Assembly: GCA_035946735.1 (NCBI GenBank)
Contig: DASYYZ010000183.1
Location: forward strand, 1-64,000
Reading direction: 5' to 3'
Source of the DNA: Gp13-AA77 sp035946735
GTDB taxonomy: Bacteria > Acidobacteriota > Terriglobia > UBA7540
DNA: 64,000 bases
The notes under the pieces are model-generated. The model had not been told where the DNA came from. It saw nothing but the letters and a program-made list of their open reading frames with translations, and made no database searches. The translations under genes and the position numbers were made by a program. Positions 7,905 through 15,969 of the stretch are shown here, piece by piece (position 1 is the first letter of the stretch; the number at the start of each line of letters is the position of its first letter).

Positions 7905-7937
7905 AAAGCAAAACGGCGGCCTGATGGGGCCGCCGTT
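7905..7937 (-). terminator. Rho-independent terminator of the DksA-like gene
   Basis: A perfect 10-bp stem AACGGCGGCC / GGCCGCCGTT (7912-7921 and 7928-7937) with a 6-base loop is followed on the minus strand by TTTTGCTTTC. It lies 30 bases after the stop of the minus-strand DksA/TraR gene. Confidence 0.75.
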
Positions 7938-7966
7938 AACAAAGCAAATCTCAATGATCAATTGAT

Positions 7967-8320
7967 TCAGTTTCGAGAGGCCAGTTCTTGACAGGTCACG
8001 CAGCACCGCGCCCAGGGGATCGCCTTCAGGCGAGCTGGCGAGATCTCCTCCCCACAGGCTTCGCATACTCCGTAGGAGCCCCGATTCACACGCGTGAGCG
8101 CGCTCTCGACCTCGCGAAGCATTTGGCTGCGGAGATCCGCGGTTACTGCTGAGACGTCCTGCTCGGCGGTTTTGACGGCGAATTCCACTTCATCAGGAGT
8201 CTGCTTGATCGCGAGAGCATCGGGTTCGCTCCGCATGGAGTGAAGCAACTCGTCCCGCTTCTTGAGGAGGACCGCCTTGTATGAGACTCTTCTTGGTTTT
8301 ACCATCGTTGTCGTCGGCAT
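7967..8320 (-). CDS. TraR/DksA-family zinc-finger protein
   Basis: About 117 aa when started at ATG 8320, which has AAAGGA eight bases upstream; an in-frame start at 8356 lacks a ribosome site. The C-terminal four-cysteine zinc finger (CEACGEEI ... CCVTCQEL) and the preceding coiled coil (FAVKTAEQDVSAVTADLRSQML) are those of DksA/TraR proteins. These enter the RNA polymerase secondary channel and modulate initiation together with ppGpp. The usual DksA tip acidic pair is not obvious, so a DksA-like rather than a strict DksA role is safer. It has its own terminator and is monocistronic. Confidence 0.8.
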   Translation of the reverse strand: MPTTTMVKPRRVSYKAVLLKKRDELLHSMRSEPDALAIKQTPDEVEFAVKTAEQDVSAVTADLRSQMLREVESALTRVNRGSYGVCEACGEEISPARLKAIPWARCCVTCQELASRN

Positions 8321-8487
8321 ATTTATCATCCTTTTGCCCGGCCCCAACCCGTGCAAGCATTTTTAGTACCTTCATCAGACGTGCGAAGTACCGGTTTGGT
8401 TGCAAGAAAGTAGCATAGTTCACCGCGGGACGCAACACTTGATCTGCCATTCCACCCACGCAATATTTTGCACATTCATTTCTTTGG

Positions 8488-8515
8488 TTTAGACCGGGAA
8501 TCCGGATGCTACAAT
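8488..8515 (+). promoter_or_regulatory. Candidate promoter of the LutC-like gene
   Basis: TTTAGA (8488-8493), a 16-base spacer and TACAAT (8510-8515) lie 42 bases before the TTG start. The -10 is 5 of 6 and the -35 is 4 of 6 to consensus. Confidence 0.35.
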
Positions 8516-8557
8516 GCGGAACGCGAGACTTTGAGTGGAATTAATTCGGTGTAGTAA

Positions 8558-9277
8558 TTGGCGACCAAGCAGGAAATACTCAACCGAATTCGTAACGCGC
8601 TTCGATTAGCGCCGGGCCAGGCTAGCGTGCCCGACAATCTCTCTGCCTGGCCTGATCTTGGGGCTGTTCTCCCTTCCGTTGCGCCCTCGGAGTTGGCAGC
8701 TCGCTTTGAGGCTGAACTGCTCAGCGTCGGGGGCTCGGCCCACCGGGTGAGAAGCCGGGCCGATATCGCTCGCCTGCTAGCGGGAATCTTGACGGACCGC
8801 GCCGCCGGCGTGGTCCTTTCCCGCAATCCGCTGCTCGATCGGCTCGACCTGCAGGAGATTTTCAGCGAGCTAGGTGTGCCGGCGTGGAAGTGGCCTGCCG
8901 ATGCGGCATCGGAACCGAACGCGCCGGCTTCTCAGGACTACCGGGAGCACTGCTTATCGGCTGGCGCCGGAGTCACCGGCGTTGACTTTGCATTGGTTGA
9001 GAGTGGCACGCTGGTGCTTACGAGCGTCACTGAGGGCAGCCAGCTCGCATCCCTGGCATCTCCCGTGCACATTGCCTTCTATCGGCAGGAGCAGGTGGTC
9101 GCCACGCTGGAGGAGGTGTTGGCTCGCCTGCCGGCGCCAAATGCCGATGCGAGCCCTGCGTCGGGGCGCTCGATTGTGTTGATTACCGGCACCAGCCGCA
9201 CGGCGGACATCGAGCAGATTTTGATTCGCGGCGTTCACGGCCCGCGGGAACTTCACGCCGTGCTAGTTGACGATTGA
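8558..9277 (+). CDS. LUD-domain protein, LutC/YkgG-like
   Basis: A 239 aa LUD (DUF162) domain protein. LutC is a part of the LutABC iron-sulfur complex that oxidises L-lactate to pyruvate. It begins ATKQEILNRIRNALRLAP and contains the family segment GVDFALVESGTLVLTS and the C-terminal VLITGTSRTADIEQILIRGVHGPRELH. The start is TTG at 8558 with a weak ribosome site. No lutA or lutB is adjacent: upstream is the divergent DksA-like gene and downstream is a convergent rhomboid gene. It is therefore an orphan and its partners, if any, are elsewhere. Confidence 0.85.
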   Translation: MATKQEILNRIRNALRLAPGQASVPDNLSAWPDLGAVLPSVAPSELAARFEAELLSVGGSAHRVRSRADIARLLAGILTDRAAGVVLSRNPLLDRLDLQEIFSELGVPAWKWPADAASEPNAPASQDYREHCLSAGAGVTGVDFALVESGTLVLTSVTEGSQLASLASPVHIAFYRQEQVVATLEEVLARLPAPNADASPASGRSIVLITGTSRTADIEQILIRGVHGPRELHAVLVDD

Positions 9278-9366
9278 CGCCGGCTGGCGATTGTCCATTG
9301 ATGTCGCGCGTGTTGCCACTCGATACAAGCTGTCGCTCTGCGTTTTCAATCGTCGAGCTGCAACCG

Positions 9367-10851
9367 TCAATTCTGAGCCGCCTTCTGGTACCGCCTCATG
9401 TGCTCTTGAAAATCCTTATTATCGGGCGCGAGTTGGAGGGTCTTGCCCTCTACGTTTACGGCGTCGGCGAACTTTCCGTTCACGTAGAGCGCCTCGGCGA
9501 GCGTGTCGGTGAGGTCAGGGTCGCGGCTGCCCGTCAGATTCACGGCCTTGGTGGCGTGTTCGAGCGCGGCGGCAGGATTGCGAAACTTCGGGTTCTCGGC
9601 AGTGGCGTAGAGCCAGGCTAGGTTATTGTGGGCCAAGGCGTTGTTTGGACTCAGACGAAGAACTTGCTGGTACTGATCGATTGCCGGCTGGTAGAGCTTT
9701 TGCGTGGTAAAGAACCGCGCCGCAGCCTCGTGAGCCCCGGGATCTCCCGGATGGCCGCGCAGCAAGGCATCGTAGGCTTTCTCAGCCCGAGCGTGATCGC
9801 CGATCTCTTCATAAGCTTCCGCGAGTCCAGCTTCGGCCTGGATGGAATCCGGGCTGATGCGCAGAGCCCGGCGGAACTCGTCGATGGCCTCTCCGGGCCG
9901 GTGATTCTCGAGATCGAGCTCACCCAAACCATAGTGGGCCCGTTCATCCTGCGGATCGACCTGCTCGGCCCTCTTGAAGCGGTCAAACGCTCCCTGAGGC
10001 TGGTGTGCCGCGTCCAGCCGGATAGCCTCTTCCAGCAGCTTCGTCACCTGATGCGCCACGCGATAGTGACGCGCGGTGACGGCCATCGCCAGCGCGACCA
10101 CAATCACGGGCACCAAAACAATGGCCTGAGACGGGTTTTCGGCGGGCTCAACGCCCATTACTCCTGCGCTTGAGGGCGCGAGCGGCGGCGTCATCAGGGC
10201 GCCGAGAATGGCGCCGCTCACGAGTCCTCCGATGTGCCCCCAGTTGTCGATGTTCGAGGTCAGGTAGCCAGAAGCCAGCGTAAGCGCAACGAAGATCAGC
10301 ACGGTAAACGTGAACTTGGTGCGGTGGAAAATGCGAGCCAGCGGGTACGGCAACTGACTGCGGTGGAGATAACTGGCGCTTACGAGCGCTCCTGCGACGC
10401 CCATGATGGCCCCGGAGGCGCCTGCCGCCACACTATGTCCATGAAACATGGTCAACAAAGAACTGCTGACCCCTGCGGCGACGTAAATGAAGGCGTAGCG
10501 CCCGTAACCGTAGATCTTTTCCAGCAACGGCCCCAGCATGTAGAGCACGTACATGTTCATGGCCAGATGCCACCATCCGATGTGAAGGAACATCGGCATC
10601 ACCGCGCGCCAATACTGGCCCTGCTCGAAGTAGGGGCGGTAAGAGGCGCCGAAATCCATGAGTACATCGGAATTCTGCGATCCTCCGGCCAGGGTCTGCA
10701 GCAGAAAAACGCCCACGCAGAGTCCGATCATGACGAGAGTCGCGACCGGCAGGCTTGACGGGGCGCGGCCCTGGGCGGCGAACTGAAAGCGTAGTGGTCG
10801 GAACCGCGCTTGCGCTTCCTCTCGGTCCGGGGTGGGGAAGTCCGTGCTCAT
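9367..10851 (-). CDS. Rhomboid intramembrane serine protease with TPR domain
   Basis: A 494 aa inner-membrane protease. The rhomboid core (about 35-225) has six or so membrane segments, the catalytic serine in GASGAIMG (about S146), the catalytic histidine in NWGHIGGL (about H206), and the conserved HIGWWHLAMNMYVLYMLG segment. After a further membrane helix (about 235-260) comes a tetratricopeptide region (about 270-490) with repeats such as AHYGLGELDLENHRPGEAID and ALAHNNLAWLYATAENPKF. Rhomboids cut transmembrane substrates within the membrane; the TPRs probably recruit partners. It stands alone between two genes of unrelated function. Fusion of rhomboid with TPRs is seen in several phyla. 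Confidence 0.9.
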   Translation of the reverse strand: MSTDFPTPDREEAQARFRPLRFQFAAQGRAPSSLPVATLVMIGLCVGVFLLQTLAGGSQNSDVLMDFGASYRPYFEQGQYWRAVMPMFLHIGWWHLAMNMYVLYMLGPLLEKIYGYGRYAFIYVAAGVSSSLLTMFHGHSVAAGASGAIMGVAGALVSASYLHRSQLPYPLARIFHRTKFTFTVLIFVALTLASGYLTSNIDNWGHIGGLVSGAILGALMTPPLAPSSAGVMGVEPAENPSQAIVLVPVIVVALAMAVTARHYRVAHQVTKLLEEAIRLDAAHQPQGAFDRFKRAEQVDPQDERAHYGLGELDLENHRPGEAIDEFRRALRISPDSIQAEAGLAEAYEEIGDHARAEKAYDALLRGHPGDPGAHEAAARFFTTQKLYQPAIDQYQQVLRLSPNNALAHNNLAWLYATAENPKFRNPAAALEHATKAVNLTGSRDPDLTDTLAEALYVNGKFADAVNVEGKTLQLAPDNKDFQEHMRRYQKAAQN

Positions 10852-10881
10852 CTTGGGATCTACGATGATACGTGGAGGCCG

Positions 10882-11466
10882 TTAGTTCTCGATGGAGTCA
10901 TAATAGCAATCGCCGGCGCAGGCCCGGCACAGCACGCGCCCGTCGGCGCGCGTCTCGCGGCCGTCGTTGATTCCTTCGCCGCACTCGTCGCAAGCCACCC
11001 GTGACCGCGGCCGGCCGGGCGCGTCTTCCGGCCGGACCTTCACTCGAACCCGCTGCACGTTGAAGAGATCGCCATCTGCCATTACCTTGTAAGCTTCGAG
11101 CTGCCGCCGGTATGGATTGGCGTGCTCAGGGAACATGGCTTTGGCGCGGAGGCGGGAATCGTCGCGCGCCACTACGCGCACGGCCTGGCCCGTCTCGAGA
11201 TCGACGAAGGTGGCCGCCACTTTGCCGTAATCGAGAAACTTGAGCGAGCGCCGGCCGAGACGGCAGCCCGTGACCAGGCTCACGGCGTCCGTGGCGCAGC
11301 GGTCGATCTCGACAAAGGTCACCAGGCGCTTCTGATGAAGCTCGGGATCTTCGACGCCGATGGAGCGCAGACCGAGCATGGCCATGCGCACGCCTAATAC
11401 TTGTCCGGGGCAGAGGTGCTTGTGCTGCTCGGCGGCGAGGGCCAGGTATTCCTCAAGAGACTTCAC
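10882..11466 (-). CDS. FmdE-family protein with C-terminal zinc ribbon
   Basis: About 194 aa from GTG 11466; a longer frame to 11700 has an unnatural Arg/Ser-rich N-terminus and is not used. The FmdE domain begins EQHKHLCPGQVLGVRMAMLG, with the conserved His and Cys of formylmethanofuran dehydrogenase subunit E homologues, and includes FVEIDRCATDAV. The C-terminus is a treble-clef zinc ribbon (CDECGEG ... LCRACAGDCY). In methanogens FmdE accompanies the tungsten/molybdenum formylmethanofuran dehydrogenase, but in bacteria stand-alone versions are of uncertain role, perhaps in metal or pterin-cofactor handling. No methanogenesis or C1 genes are nearby. Confidence 0.75.
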   Translation of the reverse strand: MKSLEEYLALAAEQHKHLCPGQVLGVRMAMLGLRSIGVEDPELHQKRLVTFVEIDRCATDAVSLVTGCRLGRRSLKFLDYGKVAATFVDLETGQAVRVVARDDSRLRAKAMFPEHANPYRRQLEAYKVMADGDLFNVQRVRVKVRPEDAPGRPRSRVACDECGEGINDGRETRADGRVLCRACAGDCYYDSIEN

Positions 11467-11648
11467 AAGAGCGATTATAGTCTGACCTCGTATCTGCCAT
11501 GTTGGTGGATGTGAAAACGCTGGATTTACCGAGCGGCTCTGCGCCATCCGGCCAACCCGTCTGGCCCCGGTCTCCTTGACCCGTGAAATCATCACGGGAG
11601 CTCTCAAGAAGTCTGCGCTTGCGGGTAACGCATGTGTTACTCTTGATT

Positions 11649-12001
11649 GTGGTTGAAGTTCTCGAGTACGTGAATGCGGCGGGCGTTTCTCCGTTCGCAA
11701 GCTGGCGCGAGAAACTCGATGCGACCACGCGGGCGCGGGTAACCGTTGCAGTCCTGCGGCTTGAGGCCGGCAATTTCTCAGCGGCGAAGGGTGTGGGCGC
11801 TGGCGTCTTCGAGCTGCGACTGAACTTCGGCCCCGGCTATCGGATCATTTCGGCAGGGACGGCGAGCAGTTGGTGATCCTGGTGGGCGGTGGCACGAAGA
11901 AACGGCAACAGGCCGACATTAAAGCGGCCCAAGCTCGCTGGCAGGAATACAAGCGTACGAGAGCGAAACGAGGGAACGATGGCGAGCACACGAAGGTTTA
12001 G
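11649..12001 (+). pseudogene. Frameshifted HigB/Gp49-type toxin
   Basis: The reading frame from GTG 11649 gives a typical Gp49/HigB-like start (EVLEYVNAAGVSPFASWREK, then GVGAGVFELRLNFGPGYRI). It then leaves the family pattern and stops at 11876. One base lost near 11847 restores the expected continuation in another frame: FGRDGEQLVILVGGGTKKRQ, running on to AAQARWQEYKRT and a stop at 12001. The downstream antitoxin (11979) overlaps this restored end, as in intact operons. The toxin is therefore either inactivated by a one-base deletion, read through by frameshifting, or a sequencing error. Confidence 0.75.
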
Positions 12002-12308
12002 CGATACGGTTAGAGCGGACCTCGAAAACAGTGTGGAATTTCGCCGTGCGCTGCTGAGCGAAGCTGTCACGTGCATGGTTTCCGGCGATGTCGAGACCGG
12101 AAAAGTTGTATTGCGCGAGTACGTCAACGGAACGGTGGGCTTTCTTAAACTCGGGGCAGCCTTGAGCCGGTCTCCGAAGAGTCTCATGCGGATGCTCAGC
12201 TCTGCGGGCAACCCGCAGGCGCGGAATCTTTTTGAGATGATTGCCTATCTTCAGAAGATCGAAGGCACGGTGCTCGAAGTCCGCGCCAGTAAGGCGGCTG
12301 CGGCCTGA
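11979..12308 (+). CDS. HigA-like antitoxin, HTH type
   Basis: A 109 aa antitoxin paired with the frameshifted toxin upstream. I start it at ATG 11979, where MASTRRFSDTVRADL resembles other addiction-module antidotes; the longer frame from 11889 simply reads the toxin end in another phase. The segment FLKLGAALSRSPKSLMRMLS is the helix-turn-helix for DNA binding and operon autorepression, followed by NPQARNLFEMIAYLQKIEG. Toxin-first order with short overlap is the higBA arrangement. The antitoxin is intact while the toxin is not, a common end state for decaying modules. Confidence 0.8.
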   Translation: MASTRRFSDTVRADLENSVEFRRALLSEAVTCMVSGDVETGKVVLREYVNGTVGFLKLGAALSRSPKSLMRMLSSAGNPQARNLFEMIAYLQKIEGTVLEVRASKAAAA

Positions 12309-12360
12309 CCTGTCTTTGTCTGTTCTCATCCGGTACGCCGGAGGGGGGATTCGACGAGCA

Positions 12361-12393
12361 GGTAGCCACGACACGGTTTTTGTGTCGTGGGCT
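12361..12393 (+). repeat. Left REP-like palindrome flanking rayT
   Basis: A 33-base element that is itself an imperfect hairpin (GCCACGACAC / GTGTCGTGGG). It is the reverse complement, with one mismatch, of the element at 12936-12968 on the other side of the transposase gene. Confidence 0.85.
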
Positions 12394-12395
12394 TC

Positions 12396-12920
12396 TCATC
12401 CGCGGTACGCCTCAGGCAAATACACATAGTCAAGCTGAACCGGGCAGGCCGCCACCGAGGCCTTATCTAGAGCGAAATTGTTGTAGCTCGACCAGCGCCA
12501 GTCCTCAGGTTTCGCAACCAGCCCTTTGCGCACCGGGTTCAGGTGCATGTACAGCAGCCGGTGCCGGAACTCCCCGGCATGGCGCACGAAGCGGTCCCAG
12601 AACTGGTGCTGCCACACTGTCCCCGTCGTGTGCCGTTTCCGATTCAACGACCGCGCTGCAATCCATTTGATATCCTGAACGGCTCGCGAAATGGTGAGCG
12701 GATAGGTTGTCCAGACCAACGCGTGCCAGTGGTCCGGCATCAGGACGTATCCCATCAGCAGGAAAGAGAGCTTGCGGCGCGATTCCAGCAAGGCGTCTGC
12801 TACTAAAGCGTACTCCCCGTCTACTAAGGGTGGTAACGCGGGCCGAAGATTCACGGTGATAAAGAAGATTCGGTCCGCAGTTCGCAACCGATGGACGCGT
12901 GACACGAGCCATCCTACCAT
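12396..12920 (-). CDS. rayT: REP-associated tyrosine transposase (RayT, IS200-like Y1)
   Basis: A 174 aa Y1 transposase with the metal-binding HUH-type motif PDHWHAL (about 63-69) and the catalytic tyrosine in LLYMHLNPVRKGLV. The C-terminus DWRWSSYNNF is typical of the RayT group. RayTs cut and mobilise REP hairpins rather than moving as a classic insertion sequence. Inverted, nearly identical palindromes lie within 20 bases of both ends, making a REPtron-like unit of about 610 bp (12361-12968). The frame and catalytic residues are intact, so it could be active. Confidence 0.9.
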   Translation of the reverse strand: MVGWLVSRVHRLRTADRIFFITVNLRPALPPLVDGEYALVADALLESRRKLSFLLMGYVLMPDHWHALVWTTYPLTISRAVQDIKWIAARSLNRKRHTTGTVWQHQFWDRFVRHAGEFRHRLLYMHLNPVRKGLVAKPEDWRWSSYNNFALDKASVAACPVQLDYVYLPEAYRG

Positions 12921-12935
12921 TTACCGCCAATCAAG

Positions 12936-12968
12936 AGCCCACGACACAAAAAGCGTGTCGTGGCTACC
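12936..12968 (-). repeat. Right REP-like palindrome flanking rayT
   Basis: A 33-base inverted copy of 12361-12393, 32 of 33 identical, placed just upstream of the transposase start. Together the two are the expected substrates of RayT. Confidence 0.85.
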
Positions 12969-13764
12969 ACACTGACCGTGGCTACCCGCTACCGCACTTC
13001 CCCATCCAGGCCCATCCAGGCATCACCCCTATGTGATCTGATGTAGGCTACATTATGACGGCTAAGCGGCGAGCCTATTTAACTTGACAACAACACCAAA
13101 GGCAATGTTAAGCTCCAGGCGTACGCCGATGCAGGAGGATTTCTATGCTTCATCAAATCACCGCAATGCATCGGGGCTCTGCCGGCCGCCCACCGCGTTC
13201 AGGGACCCAATTCCGGCAGACGCCTCAACGCAGCCGCCCGAGGGTTGCCTCCGGTGCCGCCCCGCAGCGGAGATGCCAGAAACGCTATTCGAGTCTTTCG
13301 GCAGTTAAGTTCGACGCCGGGCAGGTCATTGTCCCTTGGCCCCTTCGGACATAAACTTCCGAACGAAGCCGTCAACTGATTGAAAATAAAGATCGCTCAT
13401 TTTCAGAAATCACCTAAAGCCGTCAACTTGCTTAAAATAAAGCCGTTAGCACATCAAAAGCCGTCAACTGATTGAAAAGGCAGCATGTTAGCTCTTCTCA
13501 GAAATGGCAAGAATTATGGGCCTCCGCAAAAGAAAAGTTACCGAGGGCCGGGATGGCGCACAGCGCCGAGCCGTGCGATTCATCGCTCAAGAACCTCCTG
13601 AAAAACTCCATTTATGAATCACTGAACCGGCTGGCAACAGCGTTCCGGCCCGTAGCTTCTGGCCCGGCCGTTCAGCGCAGAGCGAGGGCCGAAGCAAAAG
13701 GCCCGCGACTTGACTATAATGCCGTAGCAGGCTCAACTCGCTCTTGTGCCGTGCTGACGCTCAA
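12969..13764. other. Gene-poor stretch with short direct repeats
   Basis: No convincing gene. Short direct repeats of the form AAGCCGTCAACTGATTGAAAA occur at 13366-13390, 13417-13441 (divergent) and 13458-13478. A 69-codon frame at 13145-13354 has a good ribosome site (GCAGGAGGATTTCT) but an Arg/Pro/Ser-rich product with no family resemblance, and I do not call it. Confidence 0.5.
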
Positions 13765-14394
13765 ATGACTGTTGACCGCTCATGCTGGCTCGTGCTGCTT
13801 CTGGTGATGGCCGCTAGTTCTGCCGGCGCCGCGCAGAAGAATAAGACGCCTGCCACCTACACCATTCCGCTGCCCGCCAGGCCCGACTTTTCGGCGCTGG
13901 ATTGGATGATCGGGGAGTGGGCAGGACATGCCACGGACCCAAAGACCGGGAAAGAACGTGAAGGCACGTTGCATCTGACGCTCTCCTATGCGCTCGACAA
14001 GCGTTTCATCCGAATCGGCGAGGAGGTCGAGCTGCCCGCCGGCGATTCCTATCCGGCCCTGCACGAAGCCTGGTCGGGCTTCATTGGCGCGAGCGCTTCA
14101 GGGCAAGGGTTTACGATGCGGGCCTTTTCCAGCAAAGGCTTCATCACGCAATACCACGTAAGCGCAAGCGCCTCGCAACTGCGTTTTGACCCCGAAGGCG
14201 GAGCGAATCCACCGCCGGGATGGCTCTTCCGGCGCACCATCTCCCGGATCGGCCCGGAATACTTCGAGGAAGCTGTGGAGGCGGCGCCGCCCGGCGGCAC
14301 ATTCTTCTCTTACTATTCCGGTAAACTTACAGCCGTGCTGAAAGCGCCTTCGCCGGCTTCCTCTTCGACACCTCCTCCGGCGGCGAAACCGTAA
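13765..14394 (+). CDS. Secreted protein of unknown function (DUF1579-like?)
   Basis: About 209 aa from ATG 13765. A signal peptide (CWLVLLLVMAASSAGAAQ) is followed by a region beginning FSALDWMIGEWAGHATD. The WMxGxW pattern resembles DUF1579/nitrobindin-like beta-barrel proteins. The C-terminus is a Ser/Pro/Ala-rich tail. It lies upstream of the aminotransferase with about 125 bases between, so co-transcription is possible but not shown. Function is not assigned; the barrel-like fold is an inference from the opening motif only. Confidence 0.7.
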   Translation: MTVDRSCWLVLLLVMAASSAGAAQKNKTPATYTIPLPARPDFSALDWMIGEWAGHATDPKTGKEREGTLHLTLSYALDKRFIRIGEEVELPAGDSYPALHEAWSGFIGASASGQGFTMRAFSSKGFITQYHVSASASQLRFDPEGGANPPPGWLFRRTISRIGPEYFEEAVEAAPPGGTFFSYYSGKLTAVLKAPSPASSSTPPPAAKP

Positions 14395-14518
14395 TTGGAA
14401 AATCGAAAATCGAAACTCGAAAGTCGGATCTTTCAAATTTCGAACTCCAATTGTCGTTTTACCGGAGCGAGATTCCTTGCTGCGCTCTGAAGGTTTCGAA
14501 TTTCGAGCTTCGAATTCC

Positions 14519-15766
14519 ATGTTTGCTCGCCGCACCGGATGGGTGCTCGAAAAGAATGCCCTCACGCGCGAGGTGGAAAGCCGGCGCGAGAAGGGCCTTC
14601 CTGTCATCGATCTCACCGAATCCAACCCGACGCGGTGCGGATTCCGGTACGATTCTGCAGCGATTCTGCAGGCGCTCGCCAATCCGGCCGCGCTGGTCTA
14701 TCAGCCGGAACCCCGCGGACCGCTCCGAGCGCGCCAAGCCGTCAGCGAATACTACGCCGGGCGCGGTCTCGCTCTCGACCCCGAGCAACTATTCCTGACT
14801 TCCAGCACCAGCGAGGCCTATTCCTTCCTTTTCCGGCTGCTGGCCGATCCGGGCGATTCCGTGCTGGTGCCGCAGCCGAGCTATCCGCTGTTTGATTTTC
14901 TCACCGGGCTGAATGATCTCGAGACGATTCCGTACCCGCTGCTGTACAACTCCGGCTGGAAGATCGATCTCGATGCGCTTTCGGCGCGCCTCGAAGCCGC
15001 CGACCGTACTTTTCATCTACCGCGCGCCATCGTGGTGGTGCACCCCAATAATCCCACGGGTTCGTACGTGCGCGATGACGAGCTTGCTGTTCTCGCGGAC
15101 CTCTGCGGACGTCACGATTTGGCCTTGATCGCCGACGAGGTCTTCGCGGATTATGATCTCGGCATAAGCCAACCTTCGAGCCGCGCGGAACTCGATTCTG
15201 TTCTCACCTTCACGCTCAGCGGGCTTTCCAAAATTGCCGCTTTGCCGCAGATGAAACTGGCCTGGATCGTTGTAAGCGGACCCGAATCCGCGCGCGCGGA
15301 CGCAATGGCTCGCCTGGAGATCATCGCCGATACCTACCTTCCGGTAAGCGCGCCGGTGGCAGTAGCTCTGCCCGATCTGCTCGGAACACGCCATGCGATC
15401 CAGGCGCAGATCATGACGCGCGTGAAGCAAAATCTGGCGGAACTCGACCGTCAGCTCGACGCGAGTTCACGTGTCACCAGACTGTGGGTGGAAGGGGGAT
15501 GGTACGGAGTCCTGGAGTTGGCCCCTGCCGGTCCCGAGCGATCGGGTCCGAGTCAGAGGAGCGGCGCCCCAAGCAAGAGCGGTCCCGCCGACGAAGAACT
15601 TGCTTCGAGCCTCGTACGGGAGGGCGGCGTGCTCGTACACCCGGGGCACTTCTACGAATTCACCTCGGACGATTTCCTGGTGCTGAGTCTGATCCCGCCG
15701 GCAGACGTCTTTAGCGAGGGCATCGGCAAGCTGCTCGCGCGCCTGGACCGCTTTGCAATAAAGTAG
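14519..15766 (+). CDS. PLP-dependent aminotransferase, class I/II
   Basis: About 415 aa from ATG 14519 (an in-frame start at 14477 reads spacer sequence). Fold-type I aminotransferase: substrate arm LTESNPTRCGF, cofactor region LTSSTSEAYSFLFRLL, AIVVVHPNNPTGSYV, LALIADEVFADY, and the PLP-lysine motif TLSGLSKIAALPQMKLAWIV. The C-terminus has GGVLVHPGHFY. The exact amino donor is unknown. Near residue 340-355 a Ser/Gly/Pro-rich stretch (GPERSGPSQRSGAPSKSGP) interrupts an otherwise conserved segment; at the DNA level it holds small palindromes and may be an in-frame insertion. Confidence 0.85.
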   Translation: MFARRTGWVLEKNALTREVESRREKGLPVIDLTESNPTRCGFRYDSAAILQALANPAALVYQPEPRGPLRARQAVSEYYAGRGLALDPEQLFLTSSTSEAYSFLFRLLADPGDSVLVPQPSYPLFDFLTGLNDLETIPYPLLYNSGWKIDLDALSARLEAADRTFHLPRAIVVVHPNNPTGSYVRDDELAVLADLCGRHDLALIADEVFADYDLGISQPSSRAELDSVLTFTLSGLSKIAALPQMKLAWIVVSGPESARADAMARLEIIADTYLPVSAPVAVALPDLLGTRHAIQAQIMTRVKQNLAELDRQLDASSRVTRLWVEGGWYGVLELAPAGPERSGPSQRSGAPSKSGPADEELASSLVREGGVLVHPGHFYEFTSDDFLVLSLIPPADVFSEGIGKLLARLDRFAIK

Positions 15767-15969
15767 CGCGAGCCTGTCGTAGAAGGTCCGCGGTTTTCAT
15801 GCGGCTGCCCAAGGGCCGCAGACCCTGTGCGCCGGCGCTTGTACAGTCTATCGTCCGCTCCAGGCCGGGAAACGCCTTAGTGCAGCACCCCCGATTGTTC
15901 TCGACCTCCGCGCGATGAAGCCACTTCGGCCGTGCAGACATCAGAAGCCGTGACGGAAAGGAGTGGCAA

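Noticed and set aside
13145..13354. 69-codon frame with GGAGGATTTCT before its ATG
   Set aside because: The ribosome site is good, but the product is Arg/Pro/Ser-rich with no hydrophobic core, no family resemblance and a reading frame typical of GC-rich spacer.
13366..13478. Possible CRISPR array from three direct repeats
   Set aside because: Repeats are only about 21 bases, imperfect, and unevenly spaced (51 and 41 bases), with no cas genes.
15777..15850. GC hairpins after the aminotransferase as a terminator
   Set aside because: Inverted segments (GCGGCT / GGCCGC) are short and mismatched and no T run follows.
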